Source of the DNA: Inia geoffrensis | Taxonomy: Eukaryota > Chordata > Mammalia > Artiodactyla > Iniidae | DNA length: 64,000 nucleotides | Direction: 5' to 3' | Assembly: GCA_036417435.1 (NCBI GenBank) | Contig: CM070905.1 | Location: 25,769,592-25,833,591 of the forward strand | In this document: positions 46,300 to 58,509 of the stretch, piece after piece | Layout: every line of letters starts with the position of its first letter | Numbering within the stretch: the stretch's first letter is position 1 | Made by a program: the position numbers and the translations under genes | Notes under the pieces: model-generated | What the model was told of the DNA's origin: nothing | The model's input: only the letters and a program-made list of their open reading frames with translations | Databases searched by the model: none

Positions 46300-46800
46300 C
46301 TCCCCCTTGTCAAACAATTTCCCTTACCCTATCACTTAGGAACCACTGATCTGTTTTCCATCCCTATATTTCTGCCTTTTCCAAATGTGATATGAATGGA
46401 ATTATACAGTATGTAGCTTTGGGGGGTTGGTTTCTTTCACTTAGTAAAATGCATTTTACATTCTTCCCTAATTTTTGCTTGAATTCATACCTTGTAAATT
46501 CATAGTATGTTATCTTGTGGATATACCATGGTCTGTTTATAGATTGACCTATCGTAGACACCTTGGTGTTTTTGTTTTTTGTTGATTATGAATAAAGCTG
46601 ATATAAACATTCTCGTGCAGGTTTTTGTTTGGACATAGGTTTTCAAATCAGCTGGGTAAATTCTTTAGAATACAGTTGCTGTACTGTATGGTAAATCTAT
46701 GTTTAACTTTATAAGAAATTGCAAAACTGTCTTCCAAAGTAGCTGTACAATTTTGCGTTTCTACCAGCAATGAATGAGAGTTCCTATAACAGGTACTAAA
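46300..46800 (-). mobile_element. Old L1 3' end, antisense
   Basis: TTGGTTTCTTTCACTTAGTA, GGATATACCATGGTCTGTTT, TATGAATAAAGCTGATATAA, TATGGTAAATCTATGTTTAA and CTTCCAAAGTAGCTGTACAA give the ordered antisense L1M 3' end. Better preserved than the copy at 1080. Confidence 0.8.
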
Positions 46801-46804
46801 ACAC

Positions 46805-47635
46805 ACGTTCTAGACTTTCCTTTTCAGGCATTACAGTTGGTGAGAAGGACCAGTAATGCAAGCTGACATAAGGAATAAAAATCAGGTCAAACTCTCGGAG
46901 GGTATAAGAAATTGGGGATATAGGACAATCTGTGTTGTTAAACATATAGATGCTCATTTCATTGACACATGCATAATATCATTTTTATTTATAAGTATTA
47001 CATAATGAGTCAAGTTCAGTTGACAGTTTCTCCATGAAGAGATATCACTATCATTGTTTTTGTTTTCTCCTAGATATTTTGACTGTGGACATAAAACAGG
47101 ATTATTGTAAACTTAGAAGTCTAAATAACTTAGCAAAATTTAAAGATAATTAACACATTACTATATATTAAAGATAAGACCATTTTAAACATGCATGATA
47201 CTAAAATTTTCTTTAGATCATGACTAATATAAATTAGATTATGATATGAGCACTTGGATTTGTATCACTCAAATCTAAGATCTAATGACAAATTTCTGTA
47301 GTTTTTTTTTTCTTTTATTCCACTCTCACTTGTAGCCAACGGCTCTAATATGGTTACTTTACTCCATCAGAAGAGAAAAGCTGCAATATATATGAATTAA
47401 AATGTGTAATAATGTATTTTTTGTTAAGGATATTGCTGATTAAGCTAAACTTTCTATTTGTTTTAATCCTTATTGTTTATAAATTTCTGTAAGCATCTGT
47501 TTATTTCCCTATCTTGTAGGTGCAGTATTTAATTTTATTTTACAAAATATCTTGCATCAATTCAGCATGTTCACTTTCACTTTTCATTGTATCTTACTTT
47601 AGATGTGGACAATAGAAGATACAGAAGTTGGGGCT
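46805..47635. other. Unannotated sequence
   Basis: AT-rich DNA. Nothing recognised. Confidence 0.45.
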
Positions 47636-47639
47636 ACCT

Positions 47640-47785
47640 TTTTGCTGATTTCCTCATCTGTGAGATACATAATGGTAGAAATATTTATCCATATTGTTCT
47701 CCAATATATCCTAGGCATATAGATTAGCACTTTACATATACTAAGCTCTCAATAAATATTTACTGAATGAATAAGTAAATGATTC
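47640..47785 (+). mobile_element. MIR: MIR SINE fragment (sense)
   Basis: GATTTCCTCATCTGTGAGAT, AGCACTTTACATATACTAAG and CTCTCAATAAATATTTACTG mark the core and 3' end in sense. Confidence 0.75.
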
Positions 47786-47959
47786 TGGACTTTGCTTCAT
47801 TCAATGCCGTTAATTGGTTTTTCCCCACTTTTACTAAAAATAAGAAAAACTAGTTAATTTAGACCGCAAGTAAAAATAAAAGATTTTTATTTTCTCAGAT
47901 AAATAAAAACTATTCCACAAAAAGGAAATGACTGTGTACAATTTAAACTTTTATTTATT

Positions 47960-48115
47960 CATTAATTTGCTCATTTGAAGTCATCCATATATGCATGCCT
48001 TTAATAATCTTTTAAAATTATCACTACATACTAAAGATTATGCTTTGTGTTGGCTGGATAGACATGGAATAAACAGCAAGTGTCTTAGGGAACTTATTCC
48101 TTAGTACTTCACACA
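47960..48115 (-). mobile_element. L2-like fragment, antisense
   Basis: GATTATGCTTTGTGTTGGCT and AGACATGGAATAAACAGCAA resemble the antisense L2 3' end. Weak. Confidence 0.35.
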
Positions 48116-48119
48116 TGAA

Positions 48120-49055
48120 ATGAAAATTGTTAAGAGAAATCAGAAAATCAGCTTTTTTTCCTAAGAGTAAAAGAAGAAAAGCAAATAATAGGAAAGCATA
48201 AGAGACTAAATAGTGAGGTAATAATAAGCAGACCTCAGGTATCAGAAATGACTTTGCCCCTTTGAAATCTAAGCTCCAATGCCTTTTATTCCATTTACAA
48301 AAAGGAAGTGGGGTCTAAACCTTATAATACTGTAAAGAAACTAGGAATGGGCACTTTAGAAAGTTTATCCACTTTAAGAAGTTGATAAATAGAATTAGAA
48401 CAGTCCCAAACAAAATAAAATATACAGTACTATTTGTCCCCTCAATTAAGCCATCTTGTAACTGTGTAATTCTTCATGATTCAGTGCAGAATTTTATCCA
48501 TCTATATTAACTAGATAAACATTTATTGCAGGTGAGTTAATGAATATTTGTTAAAGTAATAAGATCAACAATATTTGGATGTGATTATTACTAACCATAA
48601 GTTAGCTGAAAACCCAAAAGGTTTATGTGTCTTCTGAAAAAAAGTTTTTGTTTAATGTATAGATAATAATTCTTCTCCTCTTCATAGTCCTTTAAAAAGC
48701 TTTTTTTCAGTTGAGCAAAAAATTTATTGAAGTTTACTTTCCAGGTCTATGTTTGAAATGAGCTATCCTGCCTCTGATTACCTTACATCTGTGTGCCCTG
48801 CCTGGAGATGCTATTTCCCGGCTGCCCTGAGCCATGGAGAAACTTTGAAGTAATTATTCAGTGTTTGTTACAGTATCATTACATGCAGAGGTGCTGCTCT
48901 AGTTCCCCTTACAGCTTGTATTTCATACTATATATCCCATACTATCGTTGGTTCCTAGAAGTTACCTAAACTAAACGAAGTGAATCTTAAAAGTTGCCTG
49001 ATTTTAAATATATATATATATAAATGACAGTGAAATACACAAACATTAAATGAAT
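48120..49055. other. Unannotated sequence
   Basis: Nothing recognised except a short (TA)n at ~49006-49022. Confidence 0.45.
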
Positions 49056-49059
49056 GTTT

Positions 49060-49850
49060 TTATGAATTTTGATAGAAACACGCACTCATATATAACCACA
49101 CCCCAATTAAGATTTAAAAATATTAATTTAACCCCAGAAGGTTGCCTGTGTTCCTTTGAAAACCCACAGTCTCTCCTACCTCAGGGAACCATTTTTCTGA
49201 TTTCTATCAACATAGATTAGTTTTACTTGTTATTGAAATTCATATAAATAGAATTATATACTATACAGTTTTTGTGTAGTTCCTTTTACTAAGCATGAAG
49301 TTTGTAAGATTCATCCTTGTGGCTGCACTTATTAGTAGTTTGTTCCTTTACATATTGTTGAGTAGTGTTCCATTTCAAGGATACATTATTCTCCTGTTGA
49401 TGAATATTCAGTTGTTTTCAGTTTGTGGCTATGAATAAGGCTGCTATGAACATTCTTGGATAAGATGTTGATATTGAGTTGTTTGAGTTCTCTATATGTT
49501 TCGGATATTAACCTTATCAAACATATCATTTGCAAATATCTTCTCCATTCAGTAGGTTGCCTTTTCATTTTGTTGATGGTTTCTTTTGCCGTGCAAAACT
49601 TTTTAGTCTGCTGTAGTCTCATTTGTTTATTTTTGCTTTTGTTTCCCTTGCCTGAGGAGATATATCCAAAAACTATTGCTAAGGCCACTGTCAAAGGGCA
49701 TACTCCCTATGTTTTCTTCTCAAAGCTTATTGGCTTCAGGTCTTACATTTACGTCTTTAATCCATTTTGTGTCTATTTTTGTGTATGGCATAAGAACGTC
49801 TATAGGCGTACTTCTAATTTAATTATACTGAGTAACAATCAGATTTCAAG
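49060..49850 (-). mobile_element. L1 relic, antisense: 3' end joined to ORF2
   Basis: 49060-49460 is the antisense L1M 3' end (GTTGAGTAGTGTTCCATTTC, TATGAATAAGGCTGCTATGA). 49465-49800 is antisense ORF2 (TTTGCAAATATCTTCTCCAT, TTCATTTTGTTGATGGTTTC, TTACATTTACGTCTTTAATC). The order is compatible with one element carrying an internal deletion. The 135- and 102-residue frames here are antisense or decayed L1. Confidence 0.8.
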
Positions 49851-49869
49851 AGTGCTTTCTTGACTGAAG

Positions 49870-51815
49870 TTCTTCTCTAAGTAGCTAGATTTTTAATGAA
49901 AGAATGGAAAGCTCTCAATTGAGTATGTTTTCCATAATGATTTTTATACATTGCTTTTTAAAAGTCTTTCCTATTGATACTGCTATATATTGGATATTGC
50001 ATTATTAGCCCCAACCTCCAACCTCAAATAACAAAAATTTGCTTTTGGAAAAGGTGCCTGCTTTCTGTCTCTCATTTGAGACAAAAAATCTTTTTGATAA
50101 AAGTGGATTTACAGAAGTGTTTAATGTAAACAGTATCTTATATGTAATGAAGTTCTACTACTTGTCCATTGTCCTGTGCCTCTTGTTCTATAATGAGCCT
50201 CCAGGTCACATTCTTTTCACCTTAATTCCTTAACATCATCCTGGCCAATACAGGGATGACACTGTATTCACCTGACTTCACCTAGAGACATACAGCTCAA
50301 TGCTAAAAAAAAATGCATAATAAATAAGGCCCCTAAGCTGACCAGCTTCAGAAGATGACAGTGGAAGTTATCAACTTACTTACCATGGTTTTTGTGAACT
50401 CTGAACCAAGTCTTTTTCTATGGCTTGCTGATTAGACCACCAATTATTTGGGGCACAGACTCAGGCCAACAGAACCTTTGGAACTGAAGGCCATTTATAT
50501 GCTTGTTCTCTGTTTACGCTACACTTTGTGTTGGCTCTGCCTCCTGCCACTGATATCAAGGATGTGCAGACTGTTTGCACACTGAAATTCCTCTAATGGG
50601 TTTGAAATTTGTCATTCACGGAATTACTGAAAAGATTCCTTCTTTGTCACTGTCAGTATTTCAGTTGCTTTCTGTTGATTTTCGTTAAAGTCCTTGACAC
50701 TTTTCAATTTCTGCAGTCTTTCACAGCCACTCAAACATTTCTTCAAGATCCTTCTAAAAAACCACAGAAGATCTCCTGCAGTTTCTCAAAATCTCTCAAG
50801 AGGCAGCACATGTACTCTTTGCCTGAAGTCAAACTCTCCAGAATTGCAGATTGAGATCAGAGCTACTTCGCTCTCAGGGGCTCAGAACGTCCCTATCTCA
50901 GATGCCCAAGGATGGCAACATTTTGATTTGTGGAGATGAAGATACACCTGACATACTTTACATTCTGAGTATTTATTAAGTTTTTCCTATACACTGTAAA
51001 CGTATGATTTATTTTTTCTCTACGTTCTCCTTGCATTTAACAACTACTTCACATTCTTTCTAGCCTGATGAATAGTCCTTCCTAATACCATCTGTCCTAA
51101 CAGCAGATGTAATTTGAGTGTGATATGAAGAGATCACAGGTGGGACTCCCTGTACCTGAATTTCTATCATATCCTTCCATTCCATCAATTTTGTTGTTTT
51201 ATTGTGATGTTTCCAGAAGCTTTTCAATCTTCTTGAGGCATTCTTATTTAATGTAAACACACTCAGAAGGAGTCTTACCTTCTGTTATCATTATATCATA
51301 GTCAGCTAAAAGCAGTCTTAGAATAAAATATGAACAATCCAAGTTCTAATTATTAAAAAGGAGAAGCATATCAAGACAAAGGAAATGGGTGCTATCACAG
51401 CAGCTTCTAGAAAGCCAAGAATAATTTTCAACTCCACATTTTTCTGTGAAACCATTTCTGCTTCTATATAATTTTTCTATTGTCCATGTTTTATTTTTGA
51501 CCTGTGCAAATTACAAATTTCTTGAAGAACTGCCATGATTTTCTTAACTTGATTTGGATAGGGAAGAGCAAATTTTATTCTTTTCCTGACTTGTAAGAAA
51601 GAAAGAAGTAATGTAAAACAATGTGATCAGTCATTATCAGCTCCATTTAGTCAAGTCAACTTACATATTTACATTTCTAGAATTGTAAACGTTGATGTTT
51701 GGAAAAGTCACCCTTTAGCAATACATATATCTCACTCACTAAAGAAAATTTAAAATATTTTATGGGATCTTTTTTATTGAGGAAGAAATATAAAAAATTC
51801 TAGTTAACTAAGGTT
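49870..51815. other. Unannotated sequence
   Basis: No family or gene recognised in ~1.9 kb. The two overlapping 81-residue frames at 50609-50939 lack any known motif. Confidence 0.45.
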
Positions 51816-51817
51816 TT

Positions 51818-51820
<3 letters not shown>

Positions 51821-51861
<41 letters not shown>
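51821..51861. repeat. (TG)n microsatellite
   Basis: About 20 uninterrupted TG units, likely polymorphic. Confidence 0.97.
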
Positions 51862-51863
<2 letters not shown>

Positions 51864-51899
51864 GGCACACAGTACACGTATAACGAGAACCTACTGACT

Positions 51900-52143
51900 A
51901 AAGCCATAGTTTTATTTCTATTTATTTAGTTTTTTGTGGTACGCGGGCCTCTCACTGTTGTGGCCTCTCCCGCTGCGGAGCACAGGCTCCAGACGCGCAG
52001 GCTCAGCGGCCATGGCTCACGGGCCCAGCCGCTCCGCGGCATGTGGGATCTTCCCGGACTGGGGCACGAACCCGTGTCCCCTGCAACGGCAGGCGGACTC
52101 TCAACAACTGTGCCACCAGGGAAGCCCAAATCCATAGTTTTAT
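51900..52143 (-). mobile_element. SINE H: short CHR-type SINE with 16-bp target-site duplication
   Basis: T-rich tail from ~51916, body TCTCACTGTTGTGGCCTCTC, head ending GGGAAGCCC at ~52127. Target copies AAAGCCATAGTTTTAT (51900-51915) and AAATCCATAGTTTTAT (52128-52143) differ at one base. Frames on both strands (51926-52135, 51934-52137, 51936-52145) are SINE sequence. Confidence 0.95.
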
Positions 52144-52149
52144 AAACTG

Positions 52150-53390
52150 GAAACAGATGGCTACACTTTCACCAGTTGCAGATAAAGTGTAAAATGAAAG
52201 TATTTTCTAATATCTGAAGATTCTGGCAAGTAAAAAAAAACATAATTGCTGTTTTTTTAAGTAGTCACAACGTTGATGTTTGTTCCCAATACCGCTTTCT
52301 CAAAATGTTGACAGAAACAGTGTATTAAAAATATTTCCAAAAATTATCCCAAATTTTCTTTGTGAGAATTTTTTTTTTTTTTTTCCCGTGCATTTGCTAC
52401 TATTTCAATGTTTTATATCCTGGACATGCTCACTAAACTTAGTCCATCCCTTTTGATGAATGGTCATTCACAGAAGTTGCTACTTTCTATAAATGTTATC
52501 ATCTGATTCAATTTTGTCACCTTATCCAACTTTTCAAAACTGTTTTATTTCCTGTCAGATCTTTAGCCATCTTGAATCTTGAGTAAAGTAGGATATCAAA
52601 ATATCAAATCATCCTTTCCATCCTTTTTTATTTTTATTCTCTGGCAGTTTCTGGTAAATGAAGGGATTGGTTTTAGCTAGGTGAGGTTTTGCTTGCTTTG
52701 AAAATGAGAATTCTTGTGCAGATAATGTACTCATTTTTCACTGAAATAGCAGCAATTGAAACACTGGACAACACACTGGAAGACACGATGACAGAAGTAT
52801 TGTATTATATGGAAATAAATTCATTAAAAAAATTAGAACCCATTCACCCAAGCCATGGTCTCATCAAAGTAATATTTCAAACTTTGTTTAATTACTAGCG
52901 CCATATTTTATACTTCCAGGCTATTTATGCACTATAGGTATGTAAAAGTAATGAAGGCTAAGGGTCCACTTTAGATAAAGTACAAGAGCTGAAACAAATG
53001 GGCAGGAGTCACCTTCCATACAGCTGACCTGTTTTCTTTTTCCTAGTTGCATCAGATGAGCTCAGACTTCAGGCAATACCAAAATAGTCTAATGGAAGTC
53101 ACATGCATCAAGCACTTGATAGGTTCTGACTAACGCTTGTACATAGTTTAGCTTTAACAAGAATCTCATCCAACTTCTGAGTCTAACTGGGGGCATTATA
53201 AATACATCATATATATTATCTGTATTTATATTTATCATATATATTTATCTATATCTTATTTATTATAATAAAACAATTCAACACAACTAATTACTAATTG
53301 TCATATTGTGATTTATATGAACTATAACATTTGGTCATTCAGATGACTCAGATACATATTTCTCATATATATTTGGTCTTCATCCACAGT
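52150..53390. other. Unannotated sequence
   Basis: Nothing recognised apart from a T run at ~52371-52384 and AT-rich ATATATTTAT stretches near 53210-53260. Confidence 0.45.
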
Positions 53391-53394
53391 TCCT

Positions 53395-54245
53395 GGCTCA
53401 CAGCTCCTCAAACTTTGGAATTGCCTGAGTGATAAGAGCAATGGGAGCATCTTTAGTTATAATATTTGGTCTCTTGACAATGCTTCAGACCCATGAAGGT
53501 GAAATGCGTTCCTTGTTATTTATAATAAGCCCCTCTCCACCACAACTGGGTTTATACTAACAAGGTGATTAGTTCTCTTGGCACCTAAGAGAAAAGCACC
53601 TAAGGATTCAGGCTGGTTGCCAAGAGAACTAATCCTTCAGTCCCACCTCCTGATTTCTGAGGAGGGGAGCAGGAGGCTACAGGTTTTATCAATCACCAAT
53701 GACCCATAAGTTAATCAATCATGCCTATGTAATGAAGTCTCCATAAAACCCCAAAAGGATGGGTTCGAAGAGTTTCCACATTGGGGAACCAGAACCCTTC
53801 ATGCACTACAGTCCTGGGACCCAAACTCCATGAGGACAGGAGCTCTTCTGTTAGGGATCTCGCTCTATGTATCTCTTCATCTGGCTGTTGATTTTTATCC
53901 TTTAATATCCTTGCAATAAACTGGTAATCTAGTGGGTAGATGGGTTCCCTGAGTTCTATGAGCCTCTCTAGCAAATTAATTGAACCCAAGGAGAGACTCA
54001 TGGGAACCTCCAATCTATAGTCTGGTGGTCAGAAGCACAGCTAACAACCTGGGCTTGCAATTGATCTCTGAAGTGGAGGGCAGTCTTGTGTGACTGAGCC
54101 CTTTACCTCTGGAATTTGATGCCATCTCCTGGTTAACAGTGTCAGGATTGAGTTGAATTGTAGGATACTCTGTTGGTGTCCTGAGCATTGTTTGATAGTG
54201 TTTGGGGAAAAACCCCTCCATGCACTGGAACAGTGTGCAGAACCC
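53395..54245 (+). mobile_element. Solitary LTR with TATA and poly(A) signals
   Basis: TAATCAATCATGCCTATGTA and ATGAAGTCTCCATAAAACCC, the poly(A) signal AATAAA at 53915-53920 followed by CTGGTAATCTAGTGGGTAGA, GCAAATTAATTGAACCCAAG, and GTGGAGGGCAGTCTTGTGTG match a well-known dispersed mammalian LTR in the plus orientation. ATAAAA at 53743 may be the TATA box. No internal viral sequence follows. Minus-strand frames at 53711-54295 are shadows. The class is clear; the family name is not assigned. Confidence 0.7.
53567..53634. repeat. 17-bp inverted repeat inside the LTR
   Basis: GATTAGTTCTCTTGGCA at 53567-53583 and TGCCAAGAGAACTAATC at 53618-53634 are exact reverse complements around a 34-bp spacer. 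GCACCTAAG is also directly repeated at 53581 and 53596. Confidence 0.9.
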
Positions 54246-54249
54246 AAAA

Positions 54250-56395
54250 TACTAATATTTATTGACTCACTGCTAAACGGCAGTAAAAATCTCAAATTGA
54301 AAGTTTACATTCTATTATTATTTAACAAGTACGATTATTCTTCTCTATTTACTTTTCTCCCATACATACCAAATAAAAGAAATTTCAATTGGTTTAATTT
54401 TCAGTTTTTATATACGCAAAATGCTGGAGGAATTAAATAATGATTTTGGTTTGGTTTGTCATTCTGAGGAACTATAATATGGACCTTTGGTCTAATAGAA
54501 TTTAGTTCTCCAAGTTTCAGAATACATCCTATCTACTACCTTCCTAGTGTGCTCAAATAGTATACCCCAATGACTCATGAGATTGTCATTATTTCTATGA
54601 TATTTTATGTAAATGGATCAAAAATTATTCTGAATCAATCACTCTTCCATAGTTATGCTTCATCTTTTTGAACCTAGACTAACCTCGATTATATAATTTA
54701 TGACTGTTCTTACATTATGTGGCTCAGTTAGTTAGTTAGTATATACCAAGAGAGAAACAAGCATGAGTTTCATTTCCATGAAAGCTAATTTGTTTGGTTC
54801 TATTCACTGGTCTTTGACTTTTCACGAACTAACCATTTAAAGTAATTACTTTTCATAATAAACAGCTGAAGTGAGAGAATTGGTAATATGGTGCAATTCT
54901 ACCTTCTCTATTGGAAAGGAAGAGAGGAAACTTGGAACATACTCTGGTGTCAATATCAAAACTTTCAGTAACAAAAAGCAACATATAACTCAAAAGAAGT
55001 TCATTGAATGCTTTAGTATTGTTTTGGTATAAGTTTAATTTCAGTGACATCAAGGAATTTTAGCAAATGGAATTTAGCCTCATGAAAGGACCCAGAGGGG
55101 ACAGAAGTGACAAAACGCACTGTCATATTTAGTCTTTAAAGTATGTTTTATGATCAGAAAAATACCCCTTGCCAGTAATGTATACTTTTTCTGAAATTTA
55201 AGATTATATTTTGATTACAAGTTTGAAATATTAGTTTATTTATATTTTATTTTATGGACATTTATATAATACATAATCCTTTCCCCTTAGGTAACTATTT
55301 GGTGAATTTGAATAATGTAAATAAATTGCACTGGGTTTTAACCCATGGGGAGGGGACTTAAAGCTTTCTGCTACTTTTCTCATCCTTGCACTTAAGTTAA
55401 ATTCTAAAACATTTTATATTGGTTATAAACTACACCATAGTGTATAATAATTTTTCATTATAATTGCTGGATTTCTGTATTTATACTGTTCTATTCTTTC
55501 TTCATATATTTTCTACATCTAATCTCACACATACATATTTCAGGGTCTATTCCTTAATATTTACACTCAATTTCAACTGATCGAAAATTTAATTTTAATA
55601 TTTAACTTATATCCATGCCTTTTACCTCTCTCTCATTATAGTTAGTATTTAATTCCTTCCCTGTTATCTCTACTTTTAAATCTTTTCTGAGATGCCAAAG
55701 ACATCCTCCTGCTACCCACCTATGACATACTCAATACCTCAAATTAGTACTTTTTTATTTCTTCAATGACTTTTGCAATATCGCCTCAATTTACTATCTG
55801 CAATTACAATCCAATCATCTGCTCTAGTCCAGATGGAATTCAGTGGACTATCAGATGTATAAGATGCACCTTAGGCAGGATAAAGATGCATTAGAGGATG
55901 AACAGAGGGAGGCAGGGAATGGAGTACTGTGGGAGGAATCAGTTTTGAGCAGCAGGAAGACAAAAAATACCAGAGAAACTCAGAATGTATGAAGTTACTC
56001 TGAATCGGCAGTTACCTTACCTTAACCTTGCATCTTTGTGTGCAAACATATCTGTCCCTCCAAAATTGATTCATGGCTTGGCATCTTTAACGTTGCTACC
56101 CAGATCATAGCTTTTTTTCTTAAACAACTTATGTTGGCATCTGCTGCTAGTCCCACCCTCCACCCTCCCCTATATTCCAGCTCCCAGCAATATGAAGATA
56201 GTCGTTGCTGGCCTCCTCCTCCCGGTTTTTATCTGTGCTGACAGCTCCCTCCAATCCTACTCTCCGACAGAGCCAAAGTTGAACTCTGCCTCATAACTGC
56301 AACTACTCTAAGTTGAGATCCCACTGATCATCAGCTCCTTTTATTATCTGATTGTGCTTTACTTATGATACTTTCGTTTATTCTCTTTCTGTTGA
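54250..56395. other. Unannotated sequence
   Basis: No gene or clear family. C/T-rich sequence from about 55640 may be an upstream, poorly preserved extension of the L2 at 56400. Confidence 0.4.
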
Positions 56396-57064
56396 AACTT
56401 TCTACTCCTCTGGTTTCTGATAGTATATTATTTAAATTTTGTTAATTTTTCTCTATCTTCTATTTTCATGTTGTCTCCTTATCTTCCTCTTCTTTCCTCT
56501 TAAATATTAGTGCCTCTTAGCTTTCTAAACTCTGCTCCATTGGCCCTCACTCTCTAAATAGTTTTTATGAATTAGTTAATCTAATCTCATGGATTCAAAG
56601 ATCACCTGTGGGTTTGTTTATGTCTTCTAACTTCTTGCGTATCCACATAATCGAGCTCAAACCCCTCCCTTCAAACCACTGAAATTGCTTTTGTCACTGT
56701 TGCTAACACCTTCTATGTTGCCAAATGCAGCAACTTCTTTTCTGTTCTCGTCTTTCTGGGTCTCACAGTAGCATTTTCACTCATTGGGCTTATCCTTTAT
56801 TTTTGAAACACTTTTCTCTGGTTTTCTTTTGGCTTTCAGCCTTTTAAGCTGATGGCTACAACTTAGTTTTCTTTTCTAGTTGCTCTTCCTGTGTCCCATA
56901 AATTGTGCATGCTTCAGGCATTTCTTCCGAGCCCTCTCTTCTTGTCTATATGAACTGTCTTCTTCATTGATCTCATTCCATCCCACAGCCTTAAATCTCA
57001 TATTCTAATGATATTCTAATGAAATGTATTAAGTATGGAGCCAGAGAGGAGCTCAGAACTGAAG

Positions 57065-57130
<66 letters not shown>

Positions 57131-57131
57131 T
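57065..57131. repeat. (GATA)n microsatellite inside the L2
   Basis: About 16 perfect GATA/ATAG units, a classic length-variable tetranucleotide. Confidence 0.97.
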
Positions 57132-57474
57132 TATAGATATAAGATGATCTTTGCAGTTACATATATTACAGATGTGCTGGAATCTAACTCATATCTTCTT
57201 CATTCTCTAATCTTGGCCTCCCACTCTTCCCCGTCTCAGTTAATGGACCTATAACTATCTTCACAGGTATTCAAGCCAAAAGATTCATTCTTGGGTCAGC
57301 TCATTCCTCCCACTCTCTTATTCATCATCAGGTCCTGTTAGCTCAAGCCTCAAATATATATCTTGAATATTTCCACTTATTTCTATCACATGGTCATTAC
57401 CTTGAGAAAAGCCACCACCATCTCCTGTTTGGTACATCAGACAATAATACTTTTCATCAATATCAATTTCCCTA

Positions 57475-57770
57475 ACTTGGGGGAGAATATACATCCCTGC
57501 TCCACTGAAGTCGGGTTTGATCATATGGTTGCTTTAGCAAATGAAATGTGAGCAGAAGCGAAATTTTCCACTCCCTAAAAGTTTTAAGAGATAATTATGC
57601 TTCACCCTGTCTTTCTCTCTTTTGAAACAGTCACTGACGATCTATCAGAGAATGCATGCTTCATCAACCTGGATCCCAGCCCAGGGATGGTGTCTACGTA
57701 CACAGAAACCTCAGCAACCCACAACAGAAACGCTGTGTGACTGAAAAATAAACCTTTGTTGCTGGGAATC
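57475..57770 (+). mobile_element. LTR-like insert within the L2
   Basis: TTTGATCATATGGTTGCTTT, GCAAATGAAATGTGAGCAGA and CTGTGTGACTGAAAAATAAAC resemble the MaLR-like pattern that reads 'ggccatgtgacttgctttggccaatgggatgt...aataaa'. Its presence between L2 blocks explains the gap in the L2. Confidence 0.4.
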
Positions 57771-57790
57771 ACTGATACTCCCAGCAACAA
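57756..57790. repeat. Hairpin, 12-bp arms
   Basis: TTGTTGCTGGGA at 57756-57767 and TCCCAGCAACAA at 57779-57790 are exact reverse complements around 11 nt. GTTGTTGCTGG follows again at 57794, so one arm has a direct copy next to the hairpin. Confidence 0.9.
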
Positions 57791-58509
57791 TCCGTTGTTG
57801 CTGGTGTTTATCACAGGATCGGCTGTGCTGTCCTGACCAGTGTAGCCGACTAAAGGCAATATGCCTTCAGCTGACATGCCTGCTTTCACGTGTCTCCCAC
57901 CATCCATTCCCCTTACTACAGTTAGTGTCATCTTTTGAACGAACACTACGCCTTAACCCTTTCTTTCCCACTGTCTTGTCTTTTCCCCTAGAGTAGTATA
58001 GAAACTCTTTGTCATGGCCTCCATGGTCCTGCAGAGCCTGACCCCTGCCTGCCTCTCAGACTTGTTCTCAAACCACTCTCGGTTGATTCTCCACGTGCTA
58101 TGCTTGTCTTCATTATTTCCCTGGATATGTTAAAGGTATTAATTAATGAGGGTCTCTGACTTTCCTGTTCTCAGTCTTCTCTTGGTTCTTCACATGGCTG
58201 TCAGTCGTCTGGGATTACTCATCTCCCTAATGTCGGTTCTCCCCTTTCGGTGACCGCCTCATCTACCACAGTTTCCCTCTGCCCTTCCCTTTCCATCACA
58301 CAGCAGTTCAGATTTTCTGTGGGATTCTGAAGGTAACACGAAATATAGATGATAAAATGGAAGCTTGCACACTTCCCCGTACTTTTCTCTGTTAAGTGCC
58401 TAGGGGCTGTGGACCATGACTTTTCATCTCTGTATCTCTAATACTCAGGACAATACAACAGACAACATACAGTAGGTGGTAAATAAATGATTTGTTGAGC
58501 TGAGTTAAA

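Larger units (their letters stand above)
56400..58505 (+). mobile_element. Long L2 LINE relic (ORF2 to 3' end), interrupted
   Basis: L2 ORF2 landmarks run in order over 2 kb: CAAACCACTGAAATTGCTTT (56673), GTTGCCAAATGCAGCAACTT (56719), TTTTTGAAACACTTTTCTCT (56799), CCCGTCTCAGTTAATGGACC (57230), AAGCCACCACCATCTCCTGT (57409), TCATGGCCTCCATGGTCCTG (58012) and the 3' tail GTAGGTGGTAAATAAATGAT (58471). It is split by a GATA repeat and an LTR-like insert. It is one of the longest L2 stretches here, but it has no open frame. Confidence 0.75.

Noticed and set aside
49456..49863. 135-residue plus-strand frame, hydrophobic and membrane-like
   Set aside because: It is the antisense of L1 ORF2; the T-rich antisense strand gives leucine/phenylalanine-rich peptides.
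53711..54013. 100-residue minus-strand frame of ordinary composition
   Set aside because: It is antisense to a recognisable LTR, with no known domain or partner frame.
57065..57131. Regular GATA array as a CRISPR-like or protein-binding array
   Set aside because: It is a pure tetranucleotide microsatellite without spacers; the genome is mammalian.
57602..57946. 114-residue minus-strand frame
   Set aside because: It overlaps the LTR-like insert and L2 in antisense and shows no domain.
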